This document shows, one piece after another, positions 47,368 to 58,424 of a stretch of DNA of 64,000 nt. Under the pieces are notes generated by a model that was not told where the DNA came from, did no database searches, and saw only the letters and a program-made list of their open reading frames with translations. Origin of the DNA: Ramlibacter paludis. Its GTDB lineage: Bacteria; Pseudomonadota; Gammaproteobacteria; Burkholderiales; Burkholderiaceae_C. The stretch spans positions 124,001-188,000 of the forward strand of contig NZ_JAKLTM010000005.1 of assembly GCF_022012305.1 (NCBI RefSeq), in the 5' to 3' direction. Position 1 is the stretch's first letter, and each line of letters opens with the position of its first letter. Made by a program: the position numbers and the translations under genes.

Positions 47368-48071
47368 GGCGACCCCAGCGTCAACACGGCCAGCGCCGCC
47401 AGCGGCGCCGTCTCCGCCCGCAGCACCCGCTTGCCGAGGTGCACCGGCTGCCAGCCCCGCGCCACGGCGGCATCTTCCTCGGCGGCGGTGAGCCCGCCCT
47501 CCGGCCCGCTCAGCAAAGTGAGTTCGCCCTGGGCGCGCGCGGCCAGCGGCTGCGTGCCGGCACGCAAGGAGAGGATCAGGCCGGCGCGCTGCTGCGCCGC
47601 CAGCCATGCCTGCAAAGGCTGCACCGCCCGCACTTCCGGCACCCGGTTGCGCCCGCATTGCTCGCAGGCGGCGATCGCCACGCCCTGCCAATGCACCTGC
47701 TTCTTCTGCGCCCGCTCGCCCGCCAGCCGCAGCACGCTGCGCTCGGCCAGCAGCGGCTGGATCGAAGCGACGCCGAGTTCGGCCGCCTTCTCCACCAGCC
47801 AGTCCATGCGTTCGTTGGCCGGCATGCCGACCGCCAGGTGGACCTGCAGGCTCGCTTCGCGTTCGACCGGGTCGTGCGCTTCCACCGCGACGCGCACCTC
47901 GCTGCGGCCCATGTGCGTCACGCGCGCCGCGTATTCGCCGCCGCGGCCGTCGAACAGGGTCAGTGCGTCGCCCGGCTGCAGCCGCAGCACCTGCACGTGG
48001 CGCGCGGGGCCGGGCGGCAGCGCGAGCTCCAGCCCGGTGGCCAGCGGATCGGGGCAGTGGAAGCGCGGCAC
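47364..48071 (-). CDS. rsmE: 16S rRNA (uracil(1498)-N(3))-methyltransferase
   Basis: A 235-residue SPOUT methyltransferase: MPRFHCP start, LLSGPEGGLTAAEE knot loop (about residue 187) and the end LGKRVLRAETAPLAALAVL. It methylates uracil 1498 in 16S rRNA. It lies 13 bases after amgK and overlaps the MFS gene. Confidence 0.95.
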   Translation of the reverse strand: MPRFHCPDPLATGLELALPPGPARHVQVLRLQPGDALTLFDGRGGEYAARVTHMGRSEVRVAVEAHDPVEREASLQVHLAVGMPANERMDWLVEKAAELGVASIQPLLAERSVLRLAGERAQKKQVHWQGVAIAACEQCGRNRVPEVRAVQPLQAWLAAQQRAGLILSLRAGTQPLAARAQGELTLLSGPEGGLTAAEEDAAVARGWQPVHLGKRVLRAETAPLAALAVLTLGSP

Positions 48072-48084
48072 CGTTGGCGCCGCG

Positions 48085-49170
48085 TCAGAGCCGGCCGAAG
48101 GCGTAGCCGCTGACGGCCTGCGAGCCTTCGATCTCGTCGATCAGGCGCGCCAGCGGCGCGAGCTCGCGGTAACGCTGGGTCGTCGCGCGGATGTAAGCGA
48201 TGAAACGCGGCGCATCCGCCAGGTACTTCGGCTTGCCGTCGCGCAAGGTGAGGCGCGCGAAGATGCCGGCCACCTTCAGGTGGCGCTGCAGCCCCATCCA
48301 CTCCACCGCGCGGTAGAACTCGCCGAAGTCGGTGTCGACCGGCAGGCCGGCCTTTTGCGCCTGCTGCCAGTAGCGCACGGTCACGTCCAGCACGAACTCC
48401 TCGTCCCAGCTCAGGAAGGCATCGCGCATCAGGCAGGCGATGTCGTAGGTGATGGGGCCGTAGACCGCGTCCTGGAAGTCCAGCACGCCCAGCCGCGGCT
48501 CGGCGGGGTCGCGCGGGATCATCAGGTTGCGCGGCATGAAGTCGCGGTGCACGTAGACGGCGGGCGCGGCGAGGTTGCGCTCGACGATCAGGCGGAACTG
48601 GCTGTCCAGGGTGGCCTGCTGCGCGGGGGTGAGCGTCGCGCCCCTGTGCTGTTTCAGGTACCAGTCGGGGAAGAGCGCGAGTTCGCGCTGCAGCAGGGCC
48701 TCGTCATAAGCGGGCAGCACGCCCGGCCGGGAAGCCTTCTGCCAGTCGACCAGGGCGTCGATCGCCCGTGTGTAAAGCGGCAGGTTGGCGCGCGGCTGTT
48801 GCGCGTCCACCACTTCGATCATGGTCTGGGTGCCCAGGTCGTCCAGCAGCATGAAGCCCTGGGCTTCATCCCATTCCAGCACCCGAGGCACCAGCAGGCC
48901 GGCCTCCTGCATGAGGGCGGCCACCTGCACGAAGGGCCGGCAGTTCTCCTTGTCCGGCGGGGCGTCCATGACGATCTTCGAGCCATCCGCGGCGTCCACC
49001 CTGAGGTAGCGCCGGAAGCTGGCGTCGGCCGACGCGGGGCGCAGGCTGGCCGGCTGAAGGCCGTGGCGCGGGGCGATCGCGGCCAGCCAGGCGTGGAATG
49101 CGGCCTCGCGGCCGGGATCGGCCCAGCTGACGGCGGGGGGCTGGGCGGGGAAAGACACGGAATCGCTCAT
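48085..49170 (-). CDS. amgK: N-acetylmuramate/N-acetylglucosamine kinase
   Basis: A 361-residue aminoglycoside-phosphotransferase-fold protein with the catalytic loop VHRDFMPRNLM (about residue 213) and the metal Asp in LGVLDFQDAVYGP. In Pseudomonas the AmgK-MurU pair starts cell-wall sugar recycling and lies divergent from lptD, as here. The second enzyme, MurU, is not adjacent; rsmE follows instead. The name rests on the lptD neighbour and the overall sequence. Confidence 0.85.
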   Translation of the reverse strand: MSDSVSFPAQPPAVSWADPGREAAFHAWLAAIAPRHGLQPASLRPASADASFRRYLRVDAADGSKIVMDAPPDKENCRPFVQVAALMQEAGLLVPRVLEWDEAQGFMLLDDLGTQTMIEVVDAQQPRANLPLYTRAIDALVDWQKASRPGVLPAYDEALLQRELALFPDWYLKQHRGATLTPAQQATLDSQFRLIVERNLAAPAVYVHRDFMPRNLMIPRDPAEPRLGVLDFQDAVYGPITYDIACLMRDAFLSWDEEFVLDVTVRYWQQAQKAGLPVDTDFGEFYRAVEWMGLQRHLKVAGIFARLTLRDGKPKYLADAPRFIAYIRATTQRYRELAPLARLIDEIEGSQAVSGYAFGRL

Positions 49171-49238
49171 GGATAATCGATTCTACAAATCCACCCTGGC
49201 GAGCCGGCCTGCCGGCCGCCCGGGGAATCCCACCCTCG

Positions 49239-51602
49239 ATGCACAACAAGACAACCCAGGCGTCGCGCGCCCGATTTGCCCTGAGCCCGGTGGCCCTGGT
49301 CGTCGCCTCGCTGCTGCAGCCGGTGGCCGGCCAGGCGCAGACCGGCGAGCCCTCGCCGCAGCTGCGGGCCAGCCCGAAGCTGCGCGAAGACATTCCGCAG
49401 GCCGTGCGGGACCAGCTGCCCACCTTCGTGGAAGGCGACCGCATCAGCGGCCAGACCGACGTCAACACCACGATCGAAGGCAAGGCGGCGCTGCGCAAGG
49501 GCGACACCATCATCCGCGCCGACAAGCTGGAATACAACCAGCCGCGCGACCTGGCGACCGCCACCGGCAACGTGCGCATCAACAAGGCCGGCAACGTCTA
49601 CGAAGGGCCCTTGCTCGAGCTCGAGGTCGACGCCTTCCACGGCTTCTTCAACGAGCCGCGCTACCGCTTCCTGCGCAACGACGCCTACGGCGAGGCCGAG
49701 CGCGTGGACTTCATCGACGACAAGCACTCGATCGTCAAGAACGGCACGTACACGACCTGCAGGCGCAAGCCCGGACCGAGCTGGATGCCCGAGTGGATCC
49801 TGAAGGCGGCTTCGCTCAGCATCGACGAGGAGGAAGAAACCGGCTACGCCGAAGGCGCGGTCCTGAGCTTCTACTCGGTGCCCATCCTGCCGGTGCCGGC
49901 CATGAGCTTCCCGCTGTCGGACAAGCGCAAGTCGGGCGTGCTGCCGCCCACCATCGGCCTGGACAACAAGAGCGGCCTCGAGCTGATGCTGCCCTACTAC
50001 TGGAACATCGCGCCCAACCGCGACGCGACGTTCTATCCGACGCTGATGACCAAGCGGGGCATCGACCTCGGCGGCGAATTCCGCTACCTCGAGTCCTCCT
50101 ACAACGGCACCGTCCGCGGCGACTACCTGCCCAACGACCGCCTGCGCGACCGCGACCGCTGGGGCCTGAGCTACCAGCATGCGCAGGCCCTGAGCTCCGG
50201 CGGCCGCTTCGGCGCGGGCTCGTTCAACCTCGACATCAACCGCGTCAGCGACGACAACTACTGGAGCGACTTCTCGCGCAGCGGCACCTCGCTCACGCAG
50301 CGCCTGCTCAATGGCGAAGGCGTGCTGAACTGGGGCTGGCGCGACTTCACTTTCATGGCGCGCGAGCAGAAGTGGCAGACGCTGCAGGACGTCACCTCGC
50401 CCATCACGCCGCCCTACGACCGCGCGCCGCAGCTGCAGGCCCGCTACGTCAAGGGCCAGCCCGGCGAGCTGGAGGCGGTGGTGGAGACGGACTTCACCCG
50501 CTTCGTTTCCGACCCCGTGGTCACGGGCCAGCCGAACGGCAAGCGCACCTACGCGCTGGCCCAGTTGAGCCGCCAGTGGGGCGCGCCCGGCTGGTTCTTC
50601 ACGCCCAAGGCGCAGGTCCACGCCACCCATTACGAGCTGGACCCGTTCGCCACGACGAATCGCCGCACGGCCGACCGCGTCGTGCCCACCGGCAGCCTGG
50701 ACGGCGGCCTGATCTTCGAGCGCGACACCAGCTATTTCGGCCGCGCCTTCCTGCAGACGCTGGAGCCGCGCGCCTTCTACGTCTACACGCCGTTCCGCGA
50801 CCAGAGCACGCTGCCGGTCTACGACTCGGCGCCGCAGGATTTCAACTTCGCGTCGATCTGGACCGAGAACGCCTTTGCCGGCAACGACCGCATCTCCGAC
50901 AACAACCTGCTGACGCTGGGCCTCACCACGCGGCTGCTGGACCCCGCCACCGGCGCCGAGGCCGCCAAGTTCGGCGTGGCGCAGCGCATCCGCTTCGAGG
51001 ACCAGAAGGTCACGATGCCCGGCGCCGCGCCGGTCAGCGAGCGCTGGTCGGACATCCTGTTCGGCGCCTCGGTCAGCCTGGTGCCGCAGTGGAATTTCGA
51101 CACCACGGTGCAATACAACCCGAAGGACAACCGCTCGATCCGGTCGACCGTCGGCTTCCGCTACGCGCCCAGCAACTACCACGTGGTGAGCGCCGCCTAC
51201 CGCCTGCAGCGCGGCTACAGCGAGTCGGTCGACATCGGCTGGCAGTGGCCGCTGAACGACCTGTGGGGCGACAAGGGGCGCGACCTCGGCCCGGGCCTGG
51301 GCCAGGGCGACGGCCGCTGGTACAGCGTGGGCCGCCTGAACTACAGCATCAAGGACCAGCGCCTGGTGGATGCGGTGGTGGGCTTGGAATACGATGGCGG
51401 CTGCTGGCTGGGCCGGGTGGTGTTCGAGCGCCTGCAGGCAGGCACCGACCACGCCAACAAGCGCGTGCTGTTCCAGCTGGAATTCGTCGGCTTGAGCCGG
51501 CTGGGCTCCAACGCGCTGCAGACGCTCAAGGAAAATGTCCCCCGCTACCAGTTCCTGCGTGAACAGGTCCTGCCGCCCAGCCGGTTCACCAATTACGACT
51601 GA
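49239..51602 (+). CDS. lptD: LPS-assembly outer membrane protein LptD
   Basis: The 787-residue protein has a signal peptide (LSPVALVVASLLQPVAGQAQ), an N-terminal jellyroll (TIEGKAALRKGDTIIRADKLEYNQ, about residues 75-170) and a large beta-barrel. The C-terminal cysteine region is GGCWLGRVVFERLQ. With LptE it inserts LPS into the outer leaflet. It is divergent from amgK and followed four bases later by surA. Confidence 0.95.
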   Translation: MHNKTTQASRARFALSPVALVVASLLQPVAGQAQTGEPSPQLRASPKLREDIPQAVRDQLPTFVEGDRISGQTDVNTTIEGKAALRKGDTIIRADKLEYNQPRDLATATGNVRINKAGNVYEGPLLELEVDAFHGFFNEPRYRFLRNDAYGEAERVDFIDDKHSIVKNGTYTTCRRKPGPSWMPEWILKAASLSIDEEEETGYAEGAVLSFYSVPILPVPAMSFPLSDKRKSGVLPPTIGLDNKSGLELMLPYYWNIAPNRDATFYPTLMTKRGIDLGGEFRYLESSYNGTVRGDYLPNDRLRDRDRWGLSYQHAQALSSGGRFGAGSFNLDINRVSDDNYWSDFSRSGTSLTQRLLNGEGVLNWGWRDFTFMAREQKWQTLQDVTSPITPPYDRAPQLQARYVKGQPGELEAVVETDFTRFVSDPVVTGQPNGKRTYALAQLSRQWGAPGWFFTPKAQVHATHYELDPFATTNRRTADRVVPTGSLDGGLIFERDTSYFGRAFLQTLEPRAFYVYTPFRDQSTLPVYDSAPQDFNFASIWTENAFAGNDRISDNNLLTLGLTTRLLDPATGAEAAKFGVAQRIRFEDQKVTMPGAAPVSERWSDILFGASVSLVPQWNFDTTVQYNPKDNRSIRSTVGFRYAPSNYHVVSAAYRLQRGYSESVDIGWQWPLNDLWGDKGRDLGPGLGQGDGRWYSVGRLNYSIKDQRLVDAVVGLEYDGGCWLGRVVFERLQAGTDHANKRVLFQLEFVGLSRLGSNALQTLKENVPRYQFLREQVLPPSRFTNYD

Positions 51603-51606
51603 CTCC

Positions 51607-52986
51607 ATGCCTTCGATGACGAACTTCCGACCCCTGGCCCTCGCGCTGGCCTGCGCTGCGCTGCTCGCCACCCTGGTCGCGCCGGCCCAAGCCCAGGGCC
51701 TGCGGCCCAGCCAGCAGCTGCGTCCCGGCGCGGCGCCCCAGTCCGGCCCGCGGGCCGCCGACTACATCGTGGCGGTGGTCAACTCGGAGCCGATCACCAA
51801 CAACGAAGTGCGCGTGCGCATGCTGCGCTACGAGCAGCAGCTGGCGCAGCAGGGCTCGCCCATGCCGCCGCGGCCGCAGCTCGCGCGCGAAGTGCTGGAG
51901 CGCCTGATCACGGAGAAGGCGCAGCTGCAGATGGCCAAGGAAAACGGCGTGCGCGCCGACGACTCGATGGTCGACCTGGCCGAGCAGAACGTCGCGCGCA
52001 GCAACAACGTCGAAGTGGCCGAACTGCGCCGCCGGCTGGTGGCCGACGGCCTGAACGTCGCCCAGTTCCGCGAGGATCTGCGCAACCAGATCCTGCTGCA
52101 GCGCCTGCGCGAGCGCGAACTGGCCCCGATGGCCCGGGTGACCGAGCTGGACATCGACAACTTCCTGCGCGAGCAGGAACAGTCGGTCGGCAGCGCCGCC
52201 AACACCGAGATCAACCTCGCGCACATCCTGGTGGCGGTGCCCGAGAACGCCCCGGCCGGCCAGGTCGCCATCCTGCAGGCCAAGGCGCAGCAGCTGCTGC
52301 AGCGGGCCAAGGCCGGCGAGGACTTCGGCAAGCTCGCCCGCGAGTTCTCCGACGCCTCGGGTGCGGCCTCCAACGCCGGCCAGATCGGCCTGCGAACCGC
52401 CGACCGGCTGCCGCCCTTGTTCGTCGAGGTGACGCGCGACCTCAAGGAAGGCCAGGTCAGCGACGTGGTGCGTTCCTCGGCCGGCTTCCACATCGTCAAG
52501 GTGCTGGAGAAGCGCCAGTCCAGCCGCGCCGGCATCAGCGTCACCCAGAGCCATGCCCGCCACATCCTGCTGCGCGCCACGCCGCAGATGACGGAAGCGC
52601 AGGCCGTGCAGAAGCTGCAGGACTTCAAGCGCCGCGTGCAGGCCGGCCAGGCCGACTTCGCCCAGCTGGCCCGCGAGAATTCGCAGGACGCAAGCGGCAA
52701 GAACGGCGGCGACCTCGGCTGGGCCAGCCCCGGCATGTTCGTGCCCGAATTCGAGGACGTGCTGAACGCCCTGGCGCCCGGCCAGATCTCGGAGCCGGTG
52801 ATCAGCCGCTTCGGCGTCCACCTGATCCAGCTGCTGGAGCGCCGCCAGAGCACCCTGGGCCAGCGCGAGCAGCGCGAAGTCGCCCGCAACCTGCTGCGCG
52901 AGAAGAAGCTCGACGACGCCTACCTCAGCTGGTCGCAGGAAGTGCGCGGCCGGGCGTATGTCGACTACCGCGAGCCGCCCCAGTAA
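51607..52986 (+). CDS. surA: periplasmic chaperone and peptidyl-prolyl isomerase SurA
   Basis: A 459-residue protein with a signal peptide (LALACAALLATLVAPAQAQ) and an N-terminal chaperone domain (IVAVVNSEPITNNEVRVRM). Two PpiC parvulin domains follow (AHILVAVPENAP... and ARHILLRATP..., the second with QLARENSQDASGKNGGDLGW). It guides outer-membrane proteins to the Bam machine. The start is ATG 51607 or 51616; earlier codons are inside lptD. Confidence 0.95.
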   Translation: MPSMTNFRPLALALACAALLATLVAPAQAQGLRPSQQLRPGAAPQSGPRAADYIVAVVNSEPITNNEVRVRMLRYEQQLAQQGSPMPPRPQLAREVLERLITEKAQLQMAKENGVRADDSMVDLAEQNVARSNNVEVAELRRRLVADGLNVAQFREDLRNQILLQRLRERELAPMARVTELDIDNFLREQEQSVGSAANTEINLAHILVAVPENAPAGQVAILQAKAQQLLQRAKAGEDFGKLAREFSDASGAASNAGQIGLRTADRLPPLFVEVTRDLKEGQVSDVVRSSAGFHIVKVLEKRQSSRAGISVTQSHARHILLRATPQMTEAQAVQKLQDFKRRVQAGQADFAQLARENSQDASGKNGGDLGWASPGMFVPEFEDVLNALAPGQISEPVISRFGVHLIQLLERRQSTLGQREQREVARNLLREKKLDDAYLSWSQEVRGRAYVDYREPPQ

Positions 52987-53005
52987 TTGGGGTCAGAACC
53001 CAATT
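52985..53005. repeat. palindromic GGGTCAGAACCC-type repeat between surA and rsmA
   Basis: AATTGGG and CCCAATT flank GTCAGAA. The element is of the GGGGTCAG/CCCAATT type often seen around betaproteobacterial genes. It overlaps the surA stop region and lies 15 bases before rsmA. Confidence 0.55.
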
Positions 53006-53019
53006 AACCGGCGGCAGCG

Positions 53020-53781
53020 ATGAAGCACCAGGCGCGCAAGCGCTTCGGCCAGCATTTCCTGGCCGACCACGGGATCATCGACGCCATCGTGCGCGAGATC
53101 GACCCGCGCGCGGGCCAGGCGATGGTGGAGATCGGCCCGGGCCTCGCCGCGCTCACGCAGCCGCTGGTGGAGCGGGTCGGCCGCCTCGCCGTGATCGAGC
53201 TCGATCGCGACCTGGCCGCGCGCCTGCGCAAGCATCCGCAGCTCGACGTGGTCGAGGCCGACGTGCTGAACGTCGACTTCACCGCGCTGGCGCGGGAGCG
53301 CGGCGTGGAAAAGCTGCGCGTGGTCGGCAACCTGCCGTACAACATCTCCAGCCCCATCCTGTTCCACCTGCTGCAGCACGTGGCGGTGGTGGAGGACCAG
53401 CACTTCATGCTGCAGAAGGAAGTCATCGACCGCATGGTGGCCGCGCCCGCGACCTCGGACTACGGACGGCTTTCGGTGATGCTGCAGTGGCGCTATGCGA
53501 TGGAGAACGTGCTGTTCGTCCCGCCCGAGTCCTTCGACCCGCCGCCCCGCGTGGACAGCGCGGTGGTGCGCATGGTGCCCTACGCCGAGCCGGCGGCGGT
53601 GGACGAGAAGCTGCTGTCCGAGCTGGTGCAGGTCGCCTTCAGCCAGCGCCGCAAGATCCTGCGCAATACGCTGGGGAAGTGGCTGGAGGGGAAGGGATTC
53701 AGTGGCGAATTCGACGTGCAGCGGCGGGCGGAGGAAGTGCCGGTGGCGGAGTACGTCGCCACCGCGGCGGCGCTGCAATGA
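53020..53781 (+). CDS. rsmA: 16S rRNA (adenine(1518)-N(6)/adenine(1519)-N(6))-dimethyltransferase
   Basis: A 253-residue KsgA homologue. It has FGQHFL at the start, SAM loop [10 protein letters not shown] (about residue 37), DXL motif and the [10 protein letters not shown] catalytic motif (about 108). It dimethylates two adenines near the 3' end of 16S rRNA. It follows surA, as in many genomes, and ends with a terminator. Confidence 0.96.
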   Translation: MKHQARKRFGQHFLADHGIIDAIVREIDPRAGQAMVEIGPGLAALTQPLVERVGRLAVIELDRDLAARLRKHPQLDVVEADVLNVDFTALARERGVEKLRVVGNLPYNISSPILFHLLQHVAVVEDQHFMLQKEVIDRMVAAPATSDYGRLSVMLQWRYAMENVLFVPPESFDPPPRVDSAVVRMVPYAEPAAVDEKLLSELVQVAFSQRRKILRNTLGKWLEGKGFSGEFDVQRRAEEVPVAEYVATAAALQ

Positions 53782-53809
53782 AAAAAGCCCCGCGATGCGG
53801 GGCTTTTTC
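53782..53809 (+). terminator. intrinsic terminator of the lptD-surA-rsmA operon
   Basis: AAAAAGCCCCGC (53782-53793), loop GAT, GCGGGGCTTTTT (53797-53808). It is perfectly paired and starts one base after the rsmA stop. Confidence 0.9.
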
Positions 53810-53824
53810 GTGGATGGACGGTGC

Positions 53825-53947
53825 TTAAGCCGCCGCGAGCCAGTAACCCGCATTGAACGGGCTGCTCATGCGCAGCGCCAGGGGCGACACGTCGAGCAGC
53901 TTGTCCGTGGGCATCTTCTCGCCTTCCGGGGTCGCAACCGGTTGCTG
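53825..53947 (-). other. possible small unannotated ORF after the barstar gene
   Basis: The minus-strand frame ending at a TAA (53827 to 53825) reads PVATPEGEKMPTDKLLDVSP then ALRMSSPFNAGYWLAAA. It has no good ATG with a ribosome site; GTG near 53950 or ATG at 53914 are options. It lies just downstream of the barstar-like gene. Codon use looks plausible but the evidence is thin. Confidence 0.25.
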
Positions 53948-54006
53948 CACCGGTTCGCCCTGAGCCTCGTTCGCCCGTTCCGCTTGGCTGTTTTGCGCGG
54001 AACGGG

Positions 54007-54477
54007 CTACCGAAAAGAATAGAAACAGCGGAAGGGGACCTTCCTGTCCGCCCAGAAATCGGCGGTGTCGCGGAAGATGTCCAGCAGCTGCTCGCGCGCT
54101 TCCTTGTCGAACTTCCCGTTGGCCGGAATGTGTTCCAGCACCACGATGAAGCCCGGCTGCGGGCCCGATTTGTGCAGCGGGTCCGTCATGCAGTCGTACA
54201 GCGCGTCGAAATTCTTTCCGAAATGCTGGGGGAAGGTGAACTGCGCGGCGATCATGTCCAGCACGTCCTGCTTGCTCTGGGCCGTGGCCAGGTTGGCATA
54301 CAGGAAGTGGTGGCCCAGGGCCGTGGCGGTCTCCTGCAGGTCGGACACCCGGAAAGCCCGGATCGACTGCACGATGTTGCTGCGCACGCCTTTCAACGGC
54401 GTGTCGGAAATCTCAGGACGAAGTGGTTTTTCCATCTCCGTTTCTTTCTCGGTAGTCAAAAACTCATCCCGCTTCAT
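54007..54477 (-). CDS. barstar-family ribonuclease inhibitor
   Basis: A 156-residue protein with the barstar core: YANLATAQSKQDVLDMIA, then FTFPQHFGKNFDALYDCMTD. The acidic helix regularly blocks the RNase active site. It starts six bases after the stop of the RNase-like gene with GGAG as ribosome site. It should protect the cell from its neighbour. Confidence 0.9.
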   Translation of the reverse strand: MKRDEFLTTEKETEMEKPLRPEISDTPLKGVRSNIVQSIRAFRVSDLQETATALGHHFLYANLATAQSKQDVLDMIAAQFTFPQHFGKNFDALYDCMTDPLHKSGPQPGFIVVLEHIPANGKFDKEAREQLLDIFRDTADFWADRKVPFRCFYSFR

Positions 54478-54483
54478 TTCGGG

Positions 54484-54900
54484 TCACTCCACGATCTTGC
54501 GAAAGCTGGCGTAGTGGTCAGCGGTGTAATAACAGGCATGCGGAGCCCGGGCTGGACCCCCGCACACGATGCGCCGGGCGCCCCGGTCGCGCGAACGCGG
54601 CGTCGCCACGGTGTACTCGCGGTAGTAGCCGCGACTCTCGGCCGGCAGCTGGCGCTCCCGGTTGCCGAACACCGTGCCGTCCTTGTCGTACGGGAACGGA
54701 CCGCCCTGGCGGATGCGTTCATAGGTCTCCTGGCCCTGCTTCGGCAGTTCCGCCACCTTCACGGTGGCCGGCCCGTCCTGCGGCCCCCGGGCCTGCGCCG
54801 CGGGAGTTCCAGCCAGCGCCAGGGCCAGCAGTACGCTGGTTAGCGCACACTTGACGACGGCACGACGGGAAAGGATGGGACCTTCTGGGGAGATCTTCAA
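54484..54900 (-). CDS. secreted barnase-like ribonuclease (N1/T1 family)
   Basis: The RNase core has REYTVATPRSRDRGARRIVCGG (catalytic Glu and Arg) and YYTADHYASF (catalytic His), and the family's GNRERQLP opening. A signal peptide precedes (SRRAVVKCALTSVLLALALAG, cut after AQA), with a twin-arginine-like SRRxVVK. No ATG is available in frame; TTG 54900 is chosen without a convincing ribosome site, so the start is uncertain. It is an operon with the barstar gene. Confidence 0.85.
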   Translation of the reverse strand: MKISPEGPILSRRAVVKCALTSVLLALALAGTPAAQARGPQDGPATVKVAELPKQGQETYERIRQGGPFPYDKDGTVFGNRERQLPAESRGYYREYTVATPRSRDRGARRIVCGGPARAPHACYYTADHYASFRKIVE

Positions 54901-55007
54901 GGAATCGCCACTCGGGCTCCCGAGGGAGCCATAACTCTTCAATACCCGGGTAAACCCGGAAACTTTCAAGCGCGCTAGTGTGACCGATGTGCCTTCAAAA
55001 GGCAAGC

Positions 55008-55030
55008 CGGTGCCCAATTTTTGGGCACCG
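55008..55030. repeat. inverted repeat upstream of the RNase gene
   Basis: CCGGTGCCCAA and TTGGGCACCGG form an 11-base stem around TTT. A second stem, AAAGCATTG/CAATGCTTT with loop CCAC, lies at 55040-55061. They separate maeB from the RNase-barstar genes, all on the minus strand. They could terminate maeB or regulate the RNase. Confidence 0.55.
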
Positions 55031-55092
55031 GGAAGGGTCAAAGCATTGCCACCAATGCTTTGTAAAGTTAGTGCTGGCTGTCTAAACAGGCC

Positions 55093-57402
<2,310 letters not shown>

Positions 57403-57683
57403 GGAATCCGGTCTCCTGGGCTCCGCGCGGCGCGGCGCCTTGTTCTTGGCCTGAAAGGGCCTGCGATTGTAGACCTGCTGCGGGCAAACCCTAGTACGGA
57501 ACTATGCGTAGCCAAGTCACAGCAGCCTTGCCTGCCGACGGTGTATCCGATTCCCGACGCGGCGGGCGGGAAAACCGGAATTCTTGCGCTGCGCCCAGTA
57601 GGCGCTTACAACTCCCCGGAGGGGCTGTGGGATACATCATTTAACATCCGACCGTATAAGGATGAGCAGCCTCGGGAGGGGCC
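57403..57683. other. divergent region between maeB and the aryl-polyene-type cluster
   Basis: The 281 bases hold a TACAAT -10-like element for maeB on the minus strand (57471 to 57466) and a TATAAG on the plus strand (57655-57660) about 25 bases before the first cluster gene, where GGGAGGGG is the ribosome site. No gene was recognised. Confidence 0.5.
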
Positions 57684-58424
57684 ATGAAGGGTGTGCGCTT
57701 CGCGATCACGGACTGGGCCGCTTCGGCGCCTGGCCTGCCCGCGCCCTCGGACTGGCAGGCCTGGGCGGACGCGCCGGCACGCCCGCAAGGCGCCCTGGAA
57801 GCGAAGCTGGAAGCGATGCCGGCCATGCAGCGGCGCCGCTTGAACGCGCTGGGCCGCGCCGCGGCGCAGGTGGCCTGGGACTGCCACGCGCCGGACGTGG
57901 AAGTGCCCGTGGTGTTCGCTTCGGGCCATGGCGACTCCCAGCGCTGCCTGCAGCTGCTCAAGGAATTCGCGGCCACCGCCGCAGCGTCCCCGACCGACTT
58001 CACTTTTTCCGTGCACAACGCCATCGGCGCCATGTATTCGATCAGCCGCAGCGACACGGCCAGCTACACCAGCGTGGCCGCGGGCGTCGCCAGCGCCGCC
58101 GCCGGCGTGGTGGAAGCCTGCGCGCTGCTGGCCGATGGCGCGCCCTCGGTGCTGCTGGTCTGCTACGACGCGCCGCTGCCGGCTGAATATGCGCAGTTCG
58201 AGCAGGAGCCGGCGGCGCCTTATGCGTTTGCCTGGCGCGTGAGCGCGGCGCGGGAGGACCAGCCGCATATCGCGTTGACGTGGACGACGGCGGAGCCGGG
58301 GTCGCCACCCCGGCCTACGGAACTGCCCTTCGGGCTGGAAGTGCTGCGGTTCGCAATCTCGCAGCAGCAGGAAGCCGAACTGCACGCCGGCGGCAAGCGC
58401 TGGACCTGGAGCCGCCATGCTTGA
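57684..58424 (+). CDS. beta-ketoacyl synthase-like chain-length factor
   Basis: A 246-residue protein of the short ketosynthase-like family seen at the head of aryl-polyene clusters. Visible features are RRRLNALGRAAAQVAWD, VFASGHGDSQRCLQLL, FSVHNAIGAMYSI and SVLLVCYDAPLP. No nucleophilic Cys is in the usual place, so it should be a chain-length partner of a ketosynthase rather than a catalyst. It overlaps the acyltransferase by eight bases. Confidence 0.85.
   Translation: MKGVRFAITDWAASAPGLPAPSDWQAWADAPARPQGALEAKLEAMPAMQRRRLNALGRAAAQVAWDCHAPDVEVPVVFASGHGDSQRCLQLLKEFAATAAASPTDFTFSVHNAIGAMYSISRSDTASYTSVAAGVASAAAGVVEACALLADGAPSVLLVCYDAPLPAEYAQFEQEPAAPYAFAWRVSAAREDQPHIALTWTTAEPGSPPRPTELPFGLEVLRFAISQQQEAELHAGGKRWTWSRHA

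Noticed and set aside
49167..51671. Minus-strand open frame of 834 codons
   Set aside because: It is antisense to lptD, whose frame has strong domain evidence.
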